The position numbers were made by a program, and so were the translations under genes. Positions 19,601 through 28,077 of a stretch of 64,000 nt of DNA are shown here, piece by piece. The DNA comes from Bacillus sp. SD088 (GTDB taxonomy: Bacteria; Bacillota; Bacilli; Bacillales; Bacillaceae_C): NCBI RefSeq assembly GCF_017355205.1, contig NZ_JADIJK010000003.1, forward strand, positions 124,001 through 188,000, given 5' to 3'. Numbering within the stretch: the first letter of the stretch is position 1; each line of letters begins with the position of its first letter. The notes below the pieces were generated by a model that did not search any database, was not told the DNA's origin, and saw only the letters and a list, made by a program, of their open reading frames with translations.

Positions 19601-19908
19601 ATCGTGATATTGGACTTGTTGTTCACAACGGTCTTGGGTATGGTAATTTCACCTGATATATCAAAGACAATTGTCCTTGGCACATCACCCGCAGTCATTA
19701 AAGCATCATGGAAAGTACCTGGACCTGTTAGCTCTCGACTTGTGACATGATAAACTTCCCCACCCCTGCCTCCAACTGAGGCATAGCCAAATCCTTCTGC
19801 ACCTGGGAAAGCTGGTAATTTGCTATTATCTGCTTTTGCAGAATGATCGTATGGTGGAAAAATAGCCAGACATAATACAACTGATAACATGAGGGTCAAT
19901 ATTCTCAA
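16648..19908 (-). CDS. Secreted pectate-lyase-like beta-helix enzyme with four fibronectin III domains
   Basis: 1086 residues from a TTG start with AGGAGGT upstream. Signal peptide about 1-26. The catalytic right-handed beta-helix (about 30-380) starts with FPGAEGFGYASVGGRGG and has the pectate lyase layout (GEITIPKTVVNNKSNITIAG, IIDHCTFSWATDE). A calcium-binding hinge DSDGDGMPDEWEIKNGLDP follows near 395. Then an unassigned domain (about 485-640), four FN3 repeats each with a YYYKVSA-like strand (about 645-990), and a helical C-terminal domain of about 90 residues that resembles cell-wall spacer domains. It would cleave polygalacturonate-type polymer outside the cell. The subfamily and substrate need testing. 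Confidence 0.88.
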   Translation of the reverse strand: MRILTLMLSVVLCLAIFPPYDHSAKADNSKLPAFPGAEGFGYASVGGRGGEVYHVTSRELTGPGTFHDALMTAGDVPRTIVFDISGEITIPKTVVNNKSNITIAGQTAPGDGITIRGNTLRFINSQDIIIRFVRFRMGAQEDFNDDAMYIEDSQNVIIDHCTFSWATDEVLSIKSKNYEDPKSKNITVQWSIMSEGLLTHSMGGLIEMNTITMHHNVYAHNNDRNPKTKGQIDFVNNIVYNWGQYPYVAGGESGTKGYGNVVGNYFIAGLNSKDPEYAIVRGNENYQVFLENNRLDHNQNGILDGKDTGTDMIEAERPSVVVPERFEYPLVHTQEPEEAYEYVLDYSGASLTRDDVDKRVIDSVRDQTGVIIGHETDVGGYPALQQGTLPLDSDGDGMPDEWEIKNGLDPNDPEDRNGDMHGEGYTNLEYYLNELAAPSFPKDYPTSPPEWEGPPFIPPTDPDPEEPVKEPVVGMDGEWIRNAIINDNSKNGIENAKKWSIEKNLQVGDFVAGDRMTGNSVYRFTSIPDELIGMEWIRSAVDSRSASNDDLLSFHVVADTDVYVAHDSRIGTLPEWLASYEDTGKLIEDDQPVKYKLYKKHYPAGSFVVTGSNNNTSRMNYFMALKPNSEGQPPESAPTELEGEVLGDASVNLKWLPVNDADTYLIYRSSSVNQLKAVATSKTAEYVDDDLELGHTYYYKVSALNASGESPHSNELELAAYDSSVPVPVAPKGLEVIKARSMSIQLKWEALEDVTGYSIYRANEKEGSYKKVASATKPEYTDGNLTPDTKYYYKVSATGVGGESEKTNNISTKTGPPVVLPEIPVGLTTGKITTSTFELLWEAVDGAESYNIYRKANEDNNFSLIENITSTHYMDNSVDNNRSGYTYKITALNEIGETNPSKELVIDMPLPQAPTELKVGLVGESFVGLIWTSGGGGNQFNIYREANGRVENVGYAKVETFYDRTVEPGGEYVYYLKAENASGESKISNKVKITPDQVATASMKTFIEQFKETGEWTDEKSAHALNLHLTAVEAYEKQDKKEKVVKHMENFKQLAKIQKDDQVLPIHLYNILKSYTNAMIGKWKGE

Positions 19909-20317
19909 ATATGATACCTCCTAAGATAAAGATAGACTCTCGGCATTCACTGAGTTAGATGGTACAAGGTTTTCTTACTATTTTTCCTCCTAAATTTTAT
20001 AGGGGATATTTCACTTTTTTGTAGAACTTCCATTCTATATTGAACGAGATTATCATCTACAAATGGTGAATCCGCTAGTCATCGTTGATTTCCGTTCTAT
20101 GACGCTTTCCAGGAGCATACGGTGATCCTCCTCCCTGCTCATATCATGGCCTCATTACACCATACCAGCCCGTTATTTTTCTCCACCTTATTTGTGCAAA
20201 TGTCTAAAACACAACATACTTTGCTAATGTACTTCAGTAACTCAAAAATAATGCGAAACTGCCATCAGTAAAAGTTTCTTCATCCCCGACTGATGGTGAG
20301 CATGTTTCGCAACTGTT
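19909..20317. other. Intergenic region with repeat and terminator
   Basis: Leader of the lyase gene, a short family 5 repeat piece at about 20083-20125 (GTTGATTTCCGTTCTATGAC, then CGCTTTCC), and the terminator at 20253-20310. I see no gene and cannot fix a promoter. Confidence 0.6.
20253..20310 (-). terminator. Large hairpin after the LplA-type lipoprotein gene
   Basis: GCGAAAC pairs with GTTTCGC and, inside it, CCATCAGT pairs with ACTGATGG. On the minus strand an ATTATTTTTG tract follows. It ends the LplB-LplC-LplA transcript. Confidence 0.7.
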
Positions 20318-21856
20318 TCATTTTACTTTTTCATACCATTCCTGAACCCGTTCTGTTACAGTATCACCACCAGATTCCTTCCATCTATCCACAAATTCAT
20401 CAAATTTTTCAATCGGCCATTCTCCAATAACAATTTTAGTTAAATATTCCTGAAATAACTTATGAGACTGAATATCAGGAAAACCATCATATACAGTGCT
20501 TGGTAATCCATCTCCAGCAATTCGTCTTGCATCTTGGGTACTAATTTCAAAAATATCTTTCACCATTTTCTGCTGATCCTCTGGAAATGTTTCTTCAATT
20601 CTTTTTTCCATGTCCTCTTCTGTTGTTAAGTTCCTCATTCCTAATGCAATTGGTGTTTCGTCAGTAGGGGGAATTAATACCTTTTTGTCATCCTCAACTT
20701 TGTGCTGTGCTCCCTCTATCCCAAATTGAACGAATTCTTCATTCTCATCATTATAAAAGAAATCTAGTAATTTTAATGCAGCTGCCGCCTTATCTTCTGA
20801 TGAAAGTGGGATCATCCATTCCGCTTCTCCCATACTCTTTTGGGTTACAAAACCTTCATAGCCCTCGACTTTTGGTAAAGGCATCCCGACAATATAAGCA
20901 TCCGGTGCTCCTACCTTCATGGCTTCATAGCGCTCATGCAAGTTTGCTGGCAAATGATACCAGCTCCCTACTAAGTTATTGTTAATTTTTGCTGTCCATA
21001 CCTCCCCTTTGTTCAAAAATGTTTCATTGTCTAATAGTTTCTCCTCGTATAGATCACGAAGAAATTCAATAGCCGCCCTCATATTTTCTGAAGTACCGGC
21101 ATAATTGATCTCACCATCATAAATATCCCATTCAGGATTTCCTTCCCACATTGCCACACCATATAAAGCGAAAAGATGATCCATCCATTTTCCAAACTCT
21201 CTACCTGAAGTTGGTAATTCATCTTTTTCACCATTTCCATTAGGATCCTCATCCCGAAAGGCTATCAGTAGTTCTTTATATTCTTCCAATGTTTGCGGCA
21301 TTTCTAGTTCAACCGCTTCAAGCCAATCCTGACGTAATAATGGCGTCCTTTCTGGAACAAGAAATACCTTTGGAATATAATAGATTTTTCCATCCTCCGA
21401 CGCACTTCTAACAACATCCCATGCTTCTTCAGGAATATTCTTCCACACATTTGGAGCGTATTTAGGTAATAAATCATCAAGTGCTAACGCTCCTCCTTGT
21501 GTAATCAAGGTTTGTTCAACCCCGCCAATTGGACGTAGAATATCTGGTAAATCATCTGAGGCAATCATATAATTTAACTGTTCTGCCGGATCTGAGCCCG
21601 CAGGTGTTGTCATTAACTCATATTCAACACCGGTTTTATCCGCGATATATTGGACATGCGGGTCATCGTTACCTGGAATGGTCCCTTTTCCTAGGTGACT
21701 CTTATACACTTTGACCTGCACAATTCCATCATCTGCATCTTCCCCACCTGCAGATTGTTTCGCTTCATTTTTACCACTACATGCCATCATTGTGATAGAT
21801 GCCAATAGTAAAATAGCTAATAGAAAACAGCGCCTTCTAGTTAATCTCACCATCAC
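20318..21856 (-). CDS. LplA-type substrate-binding lipoprotein
   Basis: 512 residues. The signal peptide ends in the lipobox MMAC (Cys26). The long family (500-550 residues) with SDDLPDILRPIG, RQDWLEAV and FRDEDPNGNGEKDELP matches LplA/YtcQ proteins, which bind oligosaccharides; the DPNGNGEKDE stretch resembles a calcium-binding loop. It is encoded last after the two permeases of the same importer. The tandem lipoproteins at 30338 and 32280 are more distant relatives. Confidence 0.92.
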   Translation of the reverse strand: MMVRLTRRRCFLLAILLLASITMMACSGKNEAKQSAGGEDADDGIVQVKVYKSHLGKGTIPGNDDPHVQYIADKTGVEYELMTTPAGSDPAEQLNYMIASDDLPDILRPIGGVEQTLITQGGALALDDLLPKYAPNVWKNIPEEAWDVVRSASEDGKIYYIPKVFLVPERTPLLRQDWLEAVELEMPQTLEEYKELLIAFRDEDPNGNGEKDELPTSGREFGKWMDHLFALYGVAMWEGNPEWDIYDGEINYAGTSENMRAAIEFLRDLYEEKLLDNETFLNKGEVWTAKINNNLVGSWYHLPANLHERYEAMKVGAPDAYIVGMPLPKVEGYEGFVTQKSMGEAEWMIPLSSEDKAAAALKLLDFFYNDENEEFVQFGIEGAQHKVEDDKKVLIPPTDETPIALGMRNLTTEEDMEKRIEETFPEDQQKMVKDIFEISTQDARRIAGDGLPSTVYDGFPDIQSHKLFQEYLTKIVIGEWPIEKFDEFVDRWKESGGDTVTERVQEWYEKVK

Positions 21857-21874
21857 TTTTCCCCCTATTTATTT

Positions 21875-22750
21875 TTACTCTTTCAGTGATCCTAGTACTG
21901 CTCCTTTTACAAAATACTTTTGTAGATAAGGATAGACTAATACAATCGGAATGGTTGCAAAGATAATTGTTGCTGCTTTTAACGTTGTCGTATTAAAATC
22001 AAAATCTCCAACTATAAGATTCACTGCTGCCAACTCCTCTGGTGCTACAAAATATTCCCTCAATCTTAGCTGGAGCGGATACAATTTTTCATCTCGAATG
22101 AAAAGAATGGCTCGCATAAATGTATTCCAATAACCTACAGCGTAAAATAAGCTGACTGTTGCAAGCACAGGTTTGGAAAGAGGCAAATAAATTTGAAATA
22201 AGAGGCGAAAATCATGGCAGCCATCTATTTTCGCTGCATCATCCAAATCACTTGGAATTCCCATAAAAAAGGTTCGGATAATCACCATATTAAATGTGCT
22301 AATTAAGCCTGGTATAATAAGCGCCCACAAAGAGTTCATCATCCCTAACTCTCTTACTGTTAAAAAGAAAGGAATCATCGGGGCATTAAAGATCATTGTA
22401 ATCACAATGCCTAGCATAATCGGCTTCTTAAGTAAAAATTCTCTACGTGATAACGGAAAAGCTGTTAAAACAGAAAATAACATACTAAGTAGTGTACCTA
22501 CTACTGTAATATAAACCGTGACGGCAAATGATCTCCACAAAACCTTATTTTGAAGAATATGTTCCCAGGTACCCGTTGTAAATTCTACTGGCCACAGAAA
22601 GACTTTTTTAGAATCAGCTGCGATCGGTGAACTAAACGAAACAGCCAATAATTGGAGTAATGGAGCGATCATTGTCAAAGCAGCCAAAATAAGAATCATA
22701 TAGTTCAATACCTGAAATGTCTTTTCCCCTGTTGATATTTTCATTACCAC
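21875..22750 (-). CDS. ABC transporter permease, LplC/YtcP type
   Basis: 291 residues with six predicted spans. The EAA loop is seen as IPSDLDDAAKIDGCHDFRLLFQIYLPLSKP (about 180-210). It forms the channel with the LplB-type permease, whose gene it overlaps by 7 bp. The import substrate is probably an oligosaccharide released by the neighbouring lyase. No ATPase is encoded nearby. Confidence 0.92.
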   Translation of the reverse strand: MVMKISTGEKTFQVLNYMILILAALTMIAPLLQLLAVSFSSPIAADSKKVFLWPVEFTTGTWEHILQNKVLWRSFAVTVYITVVGTLLSMLFSVLTAFPLSRREFLLKKPIMLGIVITMIFNAPMIPFFLTVRELGMMNSLWALIIPGLISTFNMVIIRTFFMGIPSDLDDAAKIDGCHDFRLLFQIYLPLSKPVLATVSLFYAVGYWNTFMRAILFIRDEKLYPLQLRLREYFVAPEELAAVNLIVGDFDFNTTTLKAATIIFATIPIVLVYPYLQKYFVKGAVLGSLKE

Positions 22751-23712
22751 AGCCCCTGATCTGTTTTTCTAGCTAAACGATTAAATATCCATAGTAATGC
22801 AAATCCAATAACGGATTGGAATAGTCCAATGGCCGTTGTCATACTATATTGACCTTGTAACACACCAGCCCGATATACATATGTTTCAATAATATCGCCT
22901 ACTGAATAAGTCATCGGTGTTAATAAATTAAAGATTTGATCAAATCCTAGTTCAAGGAAATTACCAATATTAAGCAGGAACAACACCAATATAGTAGGAA
23001 ATAACATCGGAATCGTAATATGGATCGTCTGCTTCCATCTGCCTGCTCCATCAACTACAGCCGCTTCATATAAATTGGGATTAATCCCTGCAATGGCAGC
23101 TAAATAAATGATCGTCCCCCAACCAATTTCCTTCCATATACCAGAAAGCACAACAATCGTACGAAAATACTTTTCTTCCTGCATAAATAAAATCGGATCT
23201 ACATCAAAAAAGCCTAAGATAGCGTTTACAATTCCTTGAGTGGATAATAGCTCAAATACAATTCCACCAACCACTACCCACGAGAGAAAATGTGGCAAGT
23301 AAAACAAACTTTGAAGGGTTTTTTTGGCAAGAAGTACCCGAACCTCATTAAATAATAAAGCTAAAATGATCGGCGCAGGAAAACTAAACACCAATTGATA
23401 AACAGCAATGGTTGCCGTATTTCTTAATACAAGAAAAAAATCTTGGTAAGAAAATAAAAACCGAAAATTATCTAAACCTACCCATGGACTACCCAAAATC
23501 CCCTTAAAGATTTGATAATCTTGAAAAGCAATCACACTTCCAAATAAAGGAATATACTTAAATATAATGTAATAAATAATCCCTGGCAAAATCATAATAT
23601 ATAGCATCCAATGTTTTTTTATGTTTTCTACATAGCGATTTTTTCTCCTTCGCAGATTCAACTCCTTTTTCGAACTCATTTCTGTCTGATTCTGTGCGGA
23701 TAACTCTGCCAA
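22744..23712 (-). CDS. ABC transporter permease, LplB type
   Basis: 322 residues. A hydrophilic, basic N-terminus (about 35 residues) precedes six spans. Seen: YIIFKYIPLFGSVIAFQDY near 48, typical of LplB, and the EAA region NLYEAAVVDGAGRWKQTIHITIPM (about 212-235). It starts at a TTG preceded by AAGGGGGGATT. It is first in its operon; the IS21 element lies about 180 bp upstream and may have altered its promoter region. Confidence 0.92.
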   Translation of the reverse strand: MAELSAQNQTEMSSKKELNLRRRKNRYVENIKKHWMLYIMILPGIIYYIIFKYIPLFGSVIAFQDYQIFKGILGSPWVGLDNFRFLFSYQDFFLVLRNTATIAVYQLVFSFPAPIILALLFNEVRVLLAKKTLQSLFYLPHFLSWVVVGGIVFELLSTQGIVNAILGFFDVDPILFMQEEKYFRTIVVLSGIWKEIGWGTIIYLAAIAGINPNLYEAAVVDGAGRWKQTIHITIPMLFPTILVLFLLNIGNFLELGFDQIFNLLTPMTYSVGDIIETYVYRAGVLQGQYSMTTAIGLFQSVIGFALLWIFNRLARKTDQGLW

Positions 23713-23941
23713 CTTTCCAATCCCCCCTTTATTCTAAAATAATGTTCATTCGCTATTATACCGACGGCCCAACGGAACCAACAATTGACCAATCTTCCAT
23801 TTTATGCACAATTATCTTTAATTTAGGAAAAATATTGGATTTGTGCATAGCATAAAAGAATTGTTCATAAGTAAAATGTTAAGAAACGTATAAATGTCAA
23901 CACAAATATGTACACTTTCGCTTGTTTAAGGATGTACAAAA

Positions 23942-24700
23942 TTACTCATTTTCTTTCGTAAAATGATCCTTCAATCGATAGGAATCCCCAACCATTGTAA
24001 CAACTGTCGCATGGTGTAAAATCCGGTCCAAAATGGCATTTGCCAATTTGGGTTCCTGAAACACCTCATCCCATGTTTTAAAGTTTACATTAGTCGTTAA
24101 GATGGTACTTCGCTTCTCATACCGCATGTCAATCAACTGAAAAAACAACTTCGCATCCTCTTGGTCAATGGGCAAATAACCAATTTCATCAATGATTAAT
24201 AGTCTATACTTTGTATAATGCTTCAAACGAGCTTCTAGACGGTTCTCCAGCCGTGCTCGTTTTAGATTCTGAATTAAGTCATGACACTTAATGAAATAAG
24301 TACTTGTCCGTTTCTTAGCTGCTGCGATTCCTATTGCGGTTGCCAAGTGGGTTTTTCCCACTCCACTTGGTCCCAAAAATACAATATTCTCGTTTAACTC
24401 AATAAACCGAAGGGTGAGAAAATCTAGAATCTGCTGTTGATTAACTGACGTTTGAAAGGTAAAATCAAAATCCCTTATTTCCTTCAAATGTGGAAAACCT
24501 GCGACCTTTACCATGGACTGCGTCATATTCTGCTCTCGTACATCAATTTCATAATTAGATAGCTTGATTAATGTATCAATAAACGACAGTTGATTCCGTA
24601 CTCCAAAATCTATCACTTCATTTAAATGTAACGTCATTTGCTTTAGCTTTAGATATTCTAAGTTTCGTAATAAATGTTGATAATTAGTTGCTGAACTCAT
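23942..24700 (-). CDS. istB: IS21-family helper ATPase IstB
   Basis: 252 residues. Walker A GPSGVGKTHLA near residue 106 and Walker B LLIIDEIGYLP near 167 mark the DnaA-like AAA+ ATPase that assists the IstA transposase in strand transfer and target choice. Its ATG overlaps the IstA stop by one base (TAATG), so translation is coupled. The frame is intact. Confidence 0.96.
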   Translation of the reverse strand: MSSATNYQHLLRNLEYLKLKQMTLHLNEVIDFGVRNQLSFIDTLIKLSNYEIDVREQNMTQSMVKVAGFPHLKEIRDFDFTFQTSVNQQQILDFLTLRFIELNENIVFLGPSGVGKTHLATAIGIAAAKKRTSTYFIKCHDLIQNLKRARLENRLEARLKHYTKYRLLIIDEIGYLPIDQEDAKLFFQLIDMRYEKRSTILTTNVNFKTWDEVFQEPKLANAILDRILHHATVVTMVGDSYRLKDHFTKENE

Positions 24701-25983
24701 TACTTATACACCTCTCCAATGGTTGCTAGATTTTTCTTAGCTAAATCATCTATCTTAGGGTAGTAGGGGGCTGACACAGTCAAGCCCGCCTTATAATGGG
24801 ACTCCTGATAATTAAGCTTCGCTTTGCTTACGGGATGTTGTGCAATGAGTTTCATGTTATAATAAATCCACAAGTGGTCATCATACACCTGTAAGCCTAC
24901 TTTCTTTCCTTGATATTCTGGTGGTACGGAGTATTGGTTTGATTTGTAGGAAATCATGTTAGATGCATTGACTTTTACAAGTGTATGCTTGATTCGGTAG
25001 GAATCTCTTACTTTTTCAGTTGGTAGCTGGAGTAAGTGGTTCCTTTCTTTTTTAAATTCAATTATTGGAATTTTTCCTGTCCCTTGGTGGATCTGGTAAT
25101 TCACTCGGTTGGCTAAATCCTGGATAAACTGATGTAGCTCCTCTAACGTGAGTTGGCCTTGATAGGCGTGTATTTCGTCCAATAGTTTCATCGTCGTTTC
25201 TATTTTTCCTTTAGTCCTTGGACGTCCAGCGATACATGCTCTTACCTTAAAGCCATAATCTTTTGCGAATTGCTCAAACTTCGCATTCACTTTCCCTGGA
25301 TAGTGTTCTGTTCTAGCTTCATCCATCACGGTTTTCATATTATCCGTAAGGAGTTCCGCAGGAACACCACCAAATGCTTCAAAAGCTTCTGTTAAGAAGG
25401 AAAACAAAGTACTTTGTGATTTTGATATACTCATATGAAATGCCCGTATCCTAGAAGTAGAGAGTATGAGTGCTGCTACGTTTATCTCAACCTTTTCACC
25501 ATCCTTTGTCTCATACAGAATGTTTTCCTTCCAATCTAGTTGTGCTTGTTTGCCTGGAGGAGTTTCATAACGAACAGTTCCTTTAGGAGAAGGAATGCGC
25601 TTGTCTTCCTCAAAGTAAGCATTAAATTCAGGTGTGCGTGCAATGTAAGCACGAAATGTAGAAGCTCCACACTCTAATCCATGATTATCCTTTAAATATT
25701 GCCACAGCACTCGGCGATAATAAAATACCTGCTTAGAATCCTCCGATAAAAGGGCAGCGATAACTTCATAGTACTCATCAATTTTAGAAGATTTCTTTCT
25801 TGTCCTCTTAGGAATAAATCCATTTAAGTACTTATCAACGGTTCGACGATCGACCCCTAATTCCTCTGCCAACTTGCTCTTATTAATTTTCATTTTTATA
25901 TGCTCCATTATTTGTTTGAATTTTGGTAAGTCTGAAAGACTTTTTATCTCAAAATTAACGTCAACATTGAACGATATATACAT
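24700..25983 (-). CDS. istA: IS21-family transposase IstA
   Basis: 427 residues. An N-terminal helix-turn-helix (KLAEELGVDRRTVDKYLNG, about 38-56) is followed by the DDE integrase core, with Asp in QAQLDWKEN near 148 and Asp in LLTDNMKTVMDEA near 215. The C-terminal beta domain (VNASNMISYKSNQYSVPPEY) is typical of IstA. The frame is undamaged, so the element may be active. Length is within the family's range, toward the short side. Confidence 0.95.
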   Translation of the reverse strand: MYISFNVDVNFEIKSLSDLPKFKQIMEHIKMKINKSKLAEELGVDRRTVDKYLNGFIPKRTRKKSSKIDEYYEVIAALLSEDSKQVFYYRRVLWQYLKDNHGLECGASTFRAYIARTPEFNAYFEEDKRIPSPKGTVRYETPPGKQAQLDWKENILYETKDGEKVEINVAALILSTSRIRAFHMSISKSQSTLFSFLTEAFEAFGGVPAELLTDNMKTVMDEARTEHYPGKVNAKFEQFAKDYGFKVRACIAGRPRTKGKIETTMKLLDEIHAYQGQLTLEELHQFIQDLANRVNYQIHQGTGKIPIIEFKKERNHLLQLPTEKVRDSYRIKHTLVKVNASNMISYKSNQYSVPPEYQGKKVGLQVYDDHLWIYYNMKLIAQHPVSKAKLNYQESHYKAGLTVSAPYYPKIDDLAKKNLATIGEVYK

Positions 25984-26078
25984 TCCTAGTCACCTCATGA
26001 CTAGTATGTGGAATGTCAGCGACTTTGTACATATTTATCCAAGCGTTACTGTACATATTTAAAGTATCATTTCTAAAG

Positions 26079-26130
26079 AAACGCAAAAAAGAACAGGGTA
26101 TATTGCTATACCCTGTTCTTTTTTGCGTTT
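26079..26130 (-). terminator. Perfect 23-bp inverted-repeat terminator after the MalG-type gene
   Basis: AAACGCAAAAAAGAACAGGG with its perfect complement across a six-base loop ATTGCT; the stem itself contains A- and T-runs, so it can work in both directions. It ends the second CUT1 transcript. The right end of the IS21 element lies about 10 bp away. Confidence 0.9.
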
Positions 26131-26194
26131 CTAACTATCGAAAATTTAATCAAAAACGATTTGGTAAATAATTTTCATTTGACGATTTCTTTCC

Positions 26195-27058
26195 TTATCC
26201 CTTCGCTCCGGATATTACAATCCCCTGTATAAAGTATTTTTGCGCAAAGAAAAACAGGAGCAAAGGTGGAAGTACAGCCATAACTGAACCAGCCATTAAT
26301 AAATTCCAAGGGGTCTGCGCGTAGGTGGCCGTAAAATTAGCCAATCCCAATGATAATGGGTACAAATCCGAATTATTTAAATAGATTAATGGTCCCATCA
26401 AATCATTCCAGCGAAACATAAATTCCATAATCGCTGCGGTTGCCATTGCTGGGACTGAAAGTGGTAGAATAACCCGAAAAAATAAAACCGTGTAGCCACC
26501 CCCATCAATTTTTACCGCATCATCTAACTCACGGGAAATTCCTGTATAAAACTGCCTTAATAGAAAAATTAAAAAGGCACTTCCACCAAAGGCAGGAATA
26601 ATAAGTGGTAAATAGGAATCGACCCATCCTAATTTGTTAAAAATTAAATATTGCGGAATCATCGTCACTTGCTGAGGAAGCATCATCGTGCTCAAAACAA
26701 TGGCAAATAGAATTAGACTTCCCCTTGCCCGTAATCGGGCAAATCCAAAGGCAACCATAGCAGAAGTAAACACCGTAGCAAAAACTGAAATCGCGGTATA
26801 CCAAACCGTATTCCAGATATATTTTCCAAAGGGATGGTCTGAAAATACGTCTAAGTAGTTTTTCCATTGTAAAGGATATGGAAACCATTCAGGTGGTAAT
26901 TTAAATACCGCCCCTTGCGTTTTGAACGAAGTGGTCACCATCCAAAATAAAGGAAACATAAAGAGTAGTAGCCCAAGTAAAATAAGAAAATAGACTAAAA
27001 CTTTTCCTGCTACTGATAATTCACCGGGAGCATAGCTTCTCTGTCTTCTTCGCTTCAC
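26195..27058 (-). CDS. Carbohydrate ABC transporter permease, MalG/CUT1 type (second copy)
   Basis: 287 residues, six spans. EAA loop ELDDAVKIDGGGYTVLFFRVILPLS (about 175-200). It is strongly similar to the permease at 673-1551 over nearly all its length, including MIPQYLIFNK and PLIYLNNSDLYPLSLGLANF. It pairs with 27064-27981 and the lipoprotein at 28078. The gene starts 5 bp after its partner. Confidence 0.93.
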   Translation of the reverse strand: MKRRRQRSYAPGELSVAGKVLVYFLILLGLLLFMFPLFWMVTTSFKTQGAVFKLPPEWFPYPLQWKNYLDVFSDHPFGKYIWNTVWYTAISVFATVFTSAMVAFGFARLRARGSLILFAIVLSTMMLPQQVTMIPQYLIFNKLGWVDSYLPLIIPAFGGSAFLIFLLRQFYTGISRELDDAVKIDGGGYTVLFFRVILPLSVPAMATAAIMEFMFRWNDLMGPLIYLNNSDLYPLSLGLANFTATYAQTPWNLLMAGSVMAVLPPLLLFFFAQKYFIQGIVISGAKG

Positions 27059-27063
27059 TTTTT

Positions 27064-27981
27064 CTACCTCCTTGTTTCGGATTCATAATAGACATAGCGC
27101 TTGGAAACGAGCAGGGATAACATCGTTAAGGCAAAAATGATAATAAAAAGGATCCATGCTTGTGCGGATGCATACCCAATTTTAAAATCAGCAAAGGCAG
27201 TATCAAAGAGATAATATACGTAAAAATAGGACATCCAATTCGGCCCACCCTTTGTCACAACATATGCTTGAGTAAAGATTTGAAAGGAACTAATAATCGC
27301 TATGATCGAGTTAAATAAAATAACAGGAGAAATCAGTGGTACTGTAATATTAAAAAACCTACGGATTGGTCCTGCCCCATCTATGGAAGCGGATTCATAT
27401 AAGTCATTAGGTAAACTTTGCAAGCTCGCTAAGAAAATGATCATGGTGCCGCCCAGTGCTGTTAATTGCATTAACACAAAAGATGGAATCACTGTTTTTG
27501 CATCTGTAAACCAACCAGGACCATCGATCCCAAAGACTGAATATAGAACAGAGTTAACGATCCCAAAATCAGGGTTTAACAACCACGCCCATAAAAAAGC
27601 AATCGAAACACCGGAAACTACTGTCGGAGCATAAAACATAGTTCGGAAAAAGGCTTGCCCTTTAATTTTTTGATTTAATAACAGTGCTAGCACTAATCCC
27701 GCACAAATTGTAAATGGAACAGCTAAAACAGCATAATACACTGTTACACTTAAAGATTTATAAAAAAGATCATCGGTAAATAGAACTTTATAGTTTCTTA
27801 GACCAATAAATTCGATTGCATCGGTAATATTATATTTTGTGAAACTAAGAAAAAGGGATGCAATGATCGGCCCACCAATAAAAAATATAAAACCAAGTAC
27901 CCATGGTGAAATAAACAACCAAAAAGCGACTTCTTCTCGTTTTTGTTGGTTTTTGAAGCCGCTCGTTCTCTTTTTCTTCAT
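27064..27981 (-). CDS. Carbohydrate ABC transporter permease, MalF/CUT1 type (second copy)
   Basis: 305 residues, six spans; EAA motif NDLYESASIDGAGPIRRFFNITVPLISP (about 190-217). It matches the permease at 1563-2528, but lacks that protein's longer N-terminal tail. An AAGGAGG Shine-Dalgarno precedes the ATG. It lies between the second-copy MalG permease and the lipoprotein gene, separated from the latter by a hairpin at 28051-28070. Confidence 0.93.
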   Translation of the reverse strand: MKKKRTSGFKNQQKREEVAFWLFISPWVLGFIFFIGGPIIASLFLSFTKYNITDAIEFIGLRNYKVLFTDDLFYKSLSVTVYYAVLAVPFTICAGLVLALLLNQKIKGQAFFRTMFYAPTVVSGVSIAFLWAWLLNPDFGIVNSVLYSVFGIDGPGWFTDAKTVIPSFVLMQLTALGGTMIIFLASLQSLPNDLYESASIDGAGPIRRFFNITVPLISPVILFNSIIAIISSFQIFTQAYVVTKGGPNWMSYFYVYYLFDTAFADFKIGYASAQAWILFIIIFALTMLSLLVSKRYVYYESETRR

Positions 27982-28050
27982 TCAAATCCCTCCTTATAAT
28001 GAGGTGTTTAGTTATACGCGACCGTCTTCCTTAAAATGGCTTAGCAGAGA

Positions 28051-28070
28051 AAACGGTCGGCGTACCGTTT
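28051..28070 (-). promoter_or_regulatory. Intercistronic hairpin between binding-protein and permease genes
   Basis: AAACGGT-CGGCGT-ACCGTTT can fold just downstream of the lipoprotein stop. A TTTTCTCT tract follows on the minus strand. It may be a weak attenuator or an mRNA-stabilising stem that raises lipoprotein output over permease. Confidence 0.5.
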
Positions 28071-28077
28071 CCCGTCT

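Larger units (their letters stand above)
23895..26069 (-). mobile_element. IS21-family insertion sequence, complete
   Basis: About 2.18 kb. Each end carries two spaced ATGTAC-containing repeats, as expected for IS21-family multiple terminal repeats. The left end has AAATATGTAC at 23904-23913 and ATGTACAAA about 20 bp further in; the right end, read inward, has AAATATGTAC and then AAATATGTACAAA. A CGCTTG block lies between the two in both ends. Both ends can be read as TG followed by 7 bases before the repeat. I see no clear target duplication, so the exact outer ends are approximate. It encodes istA and istB. Confidence 0.9.
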
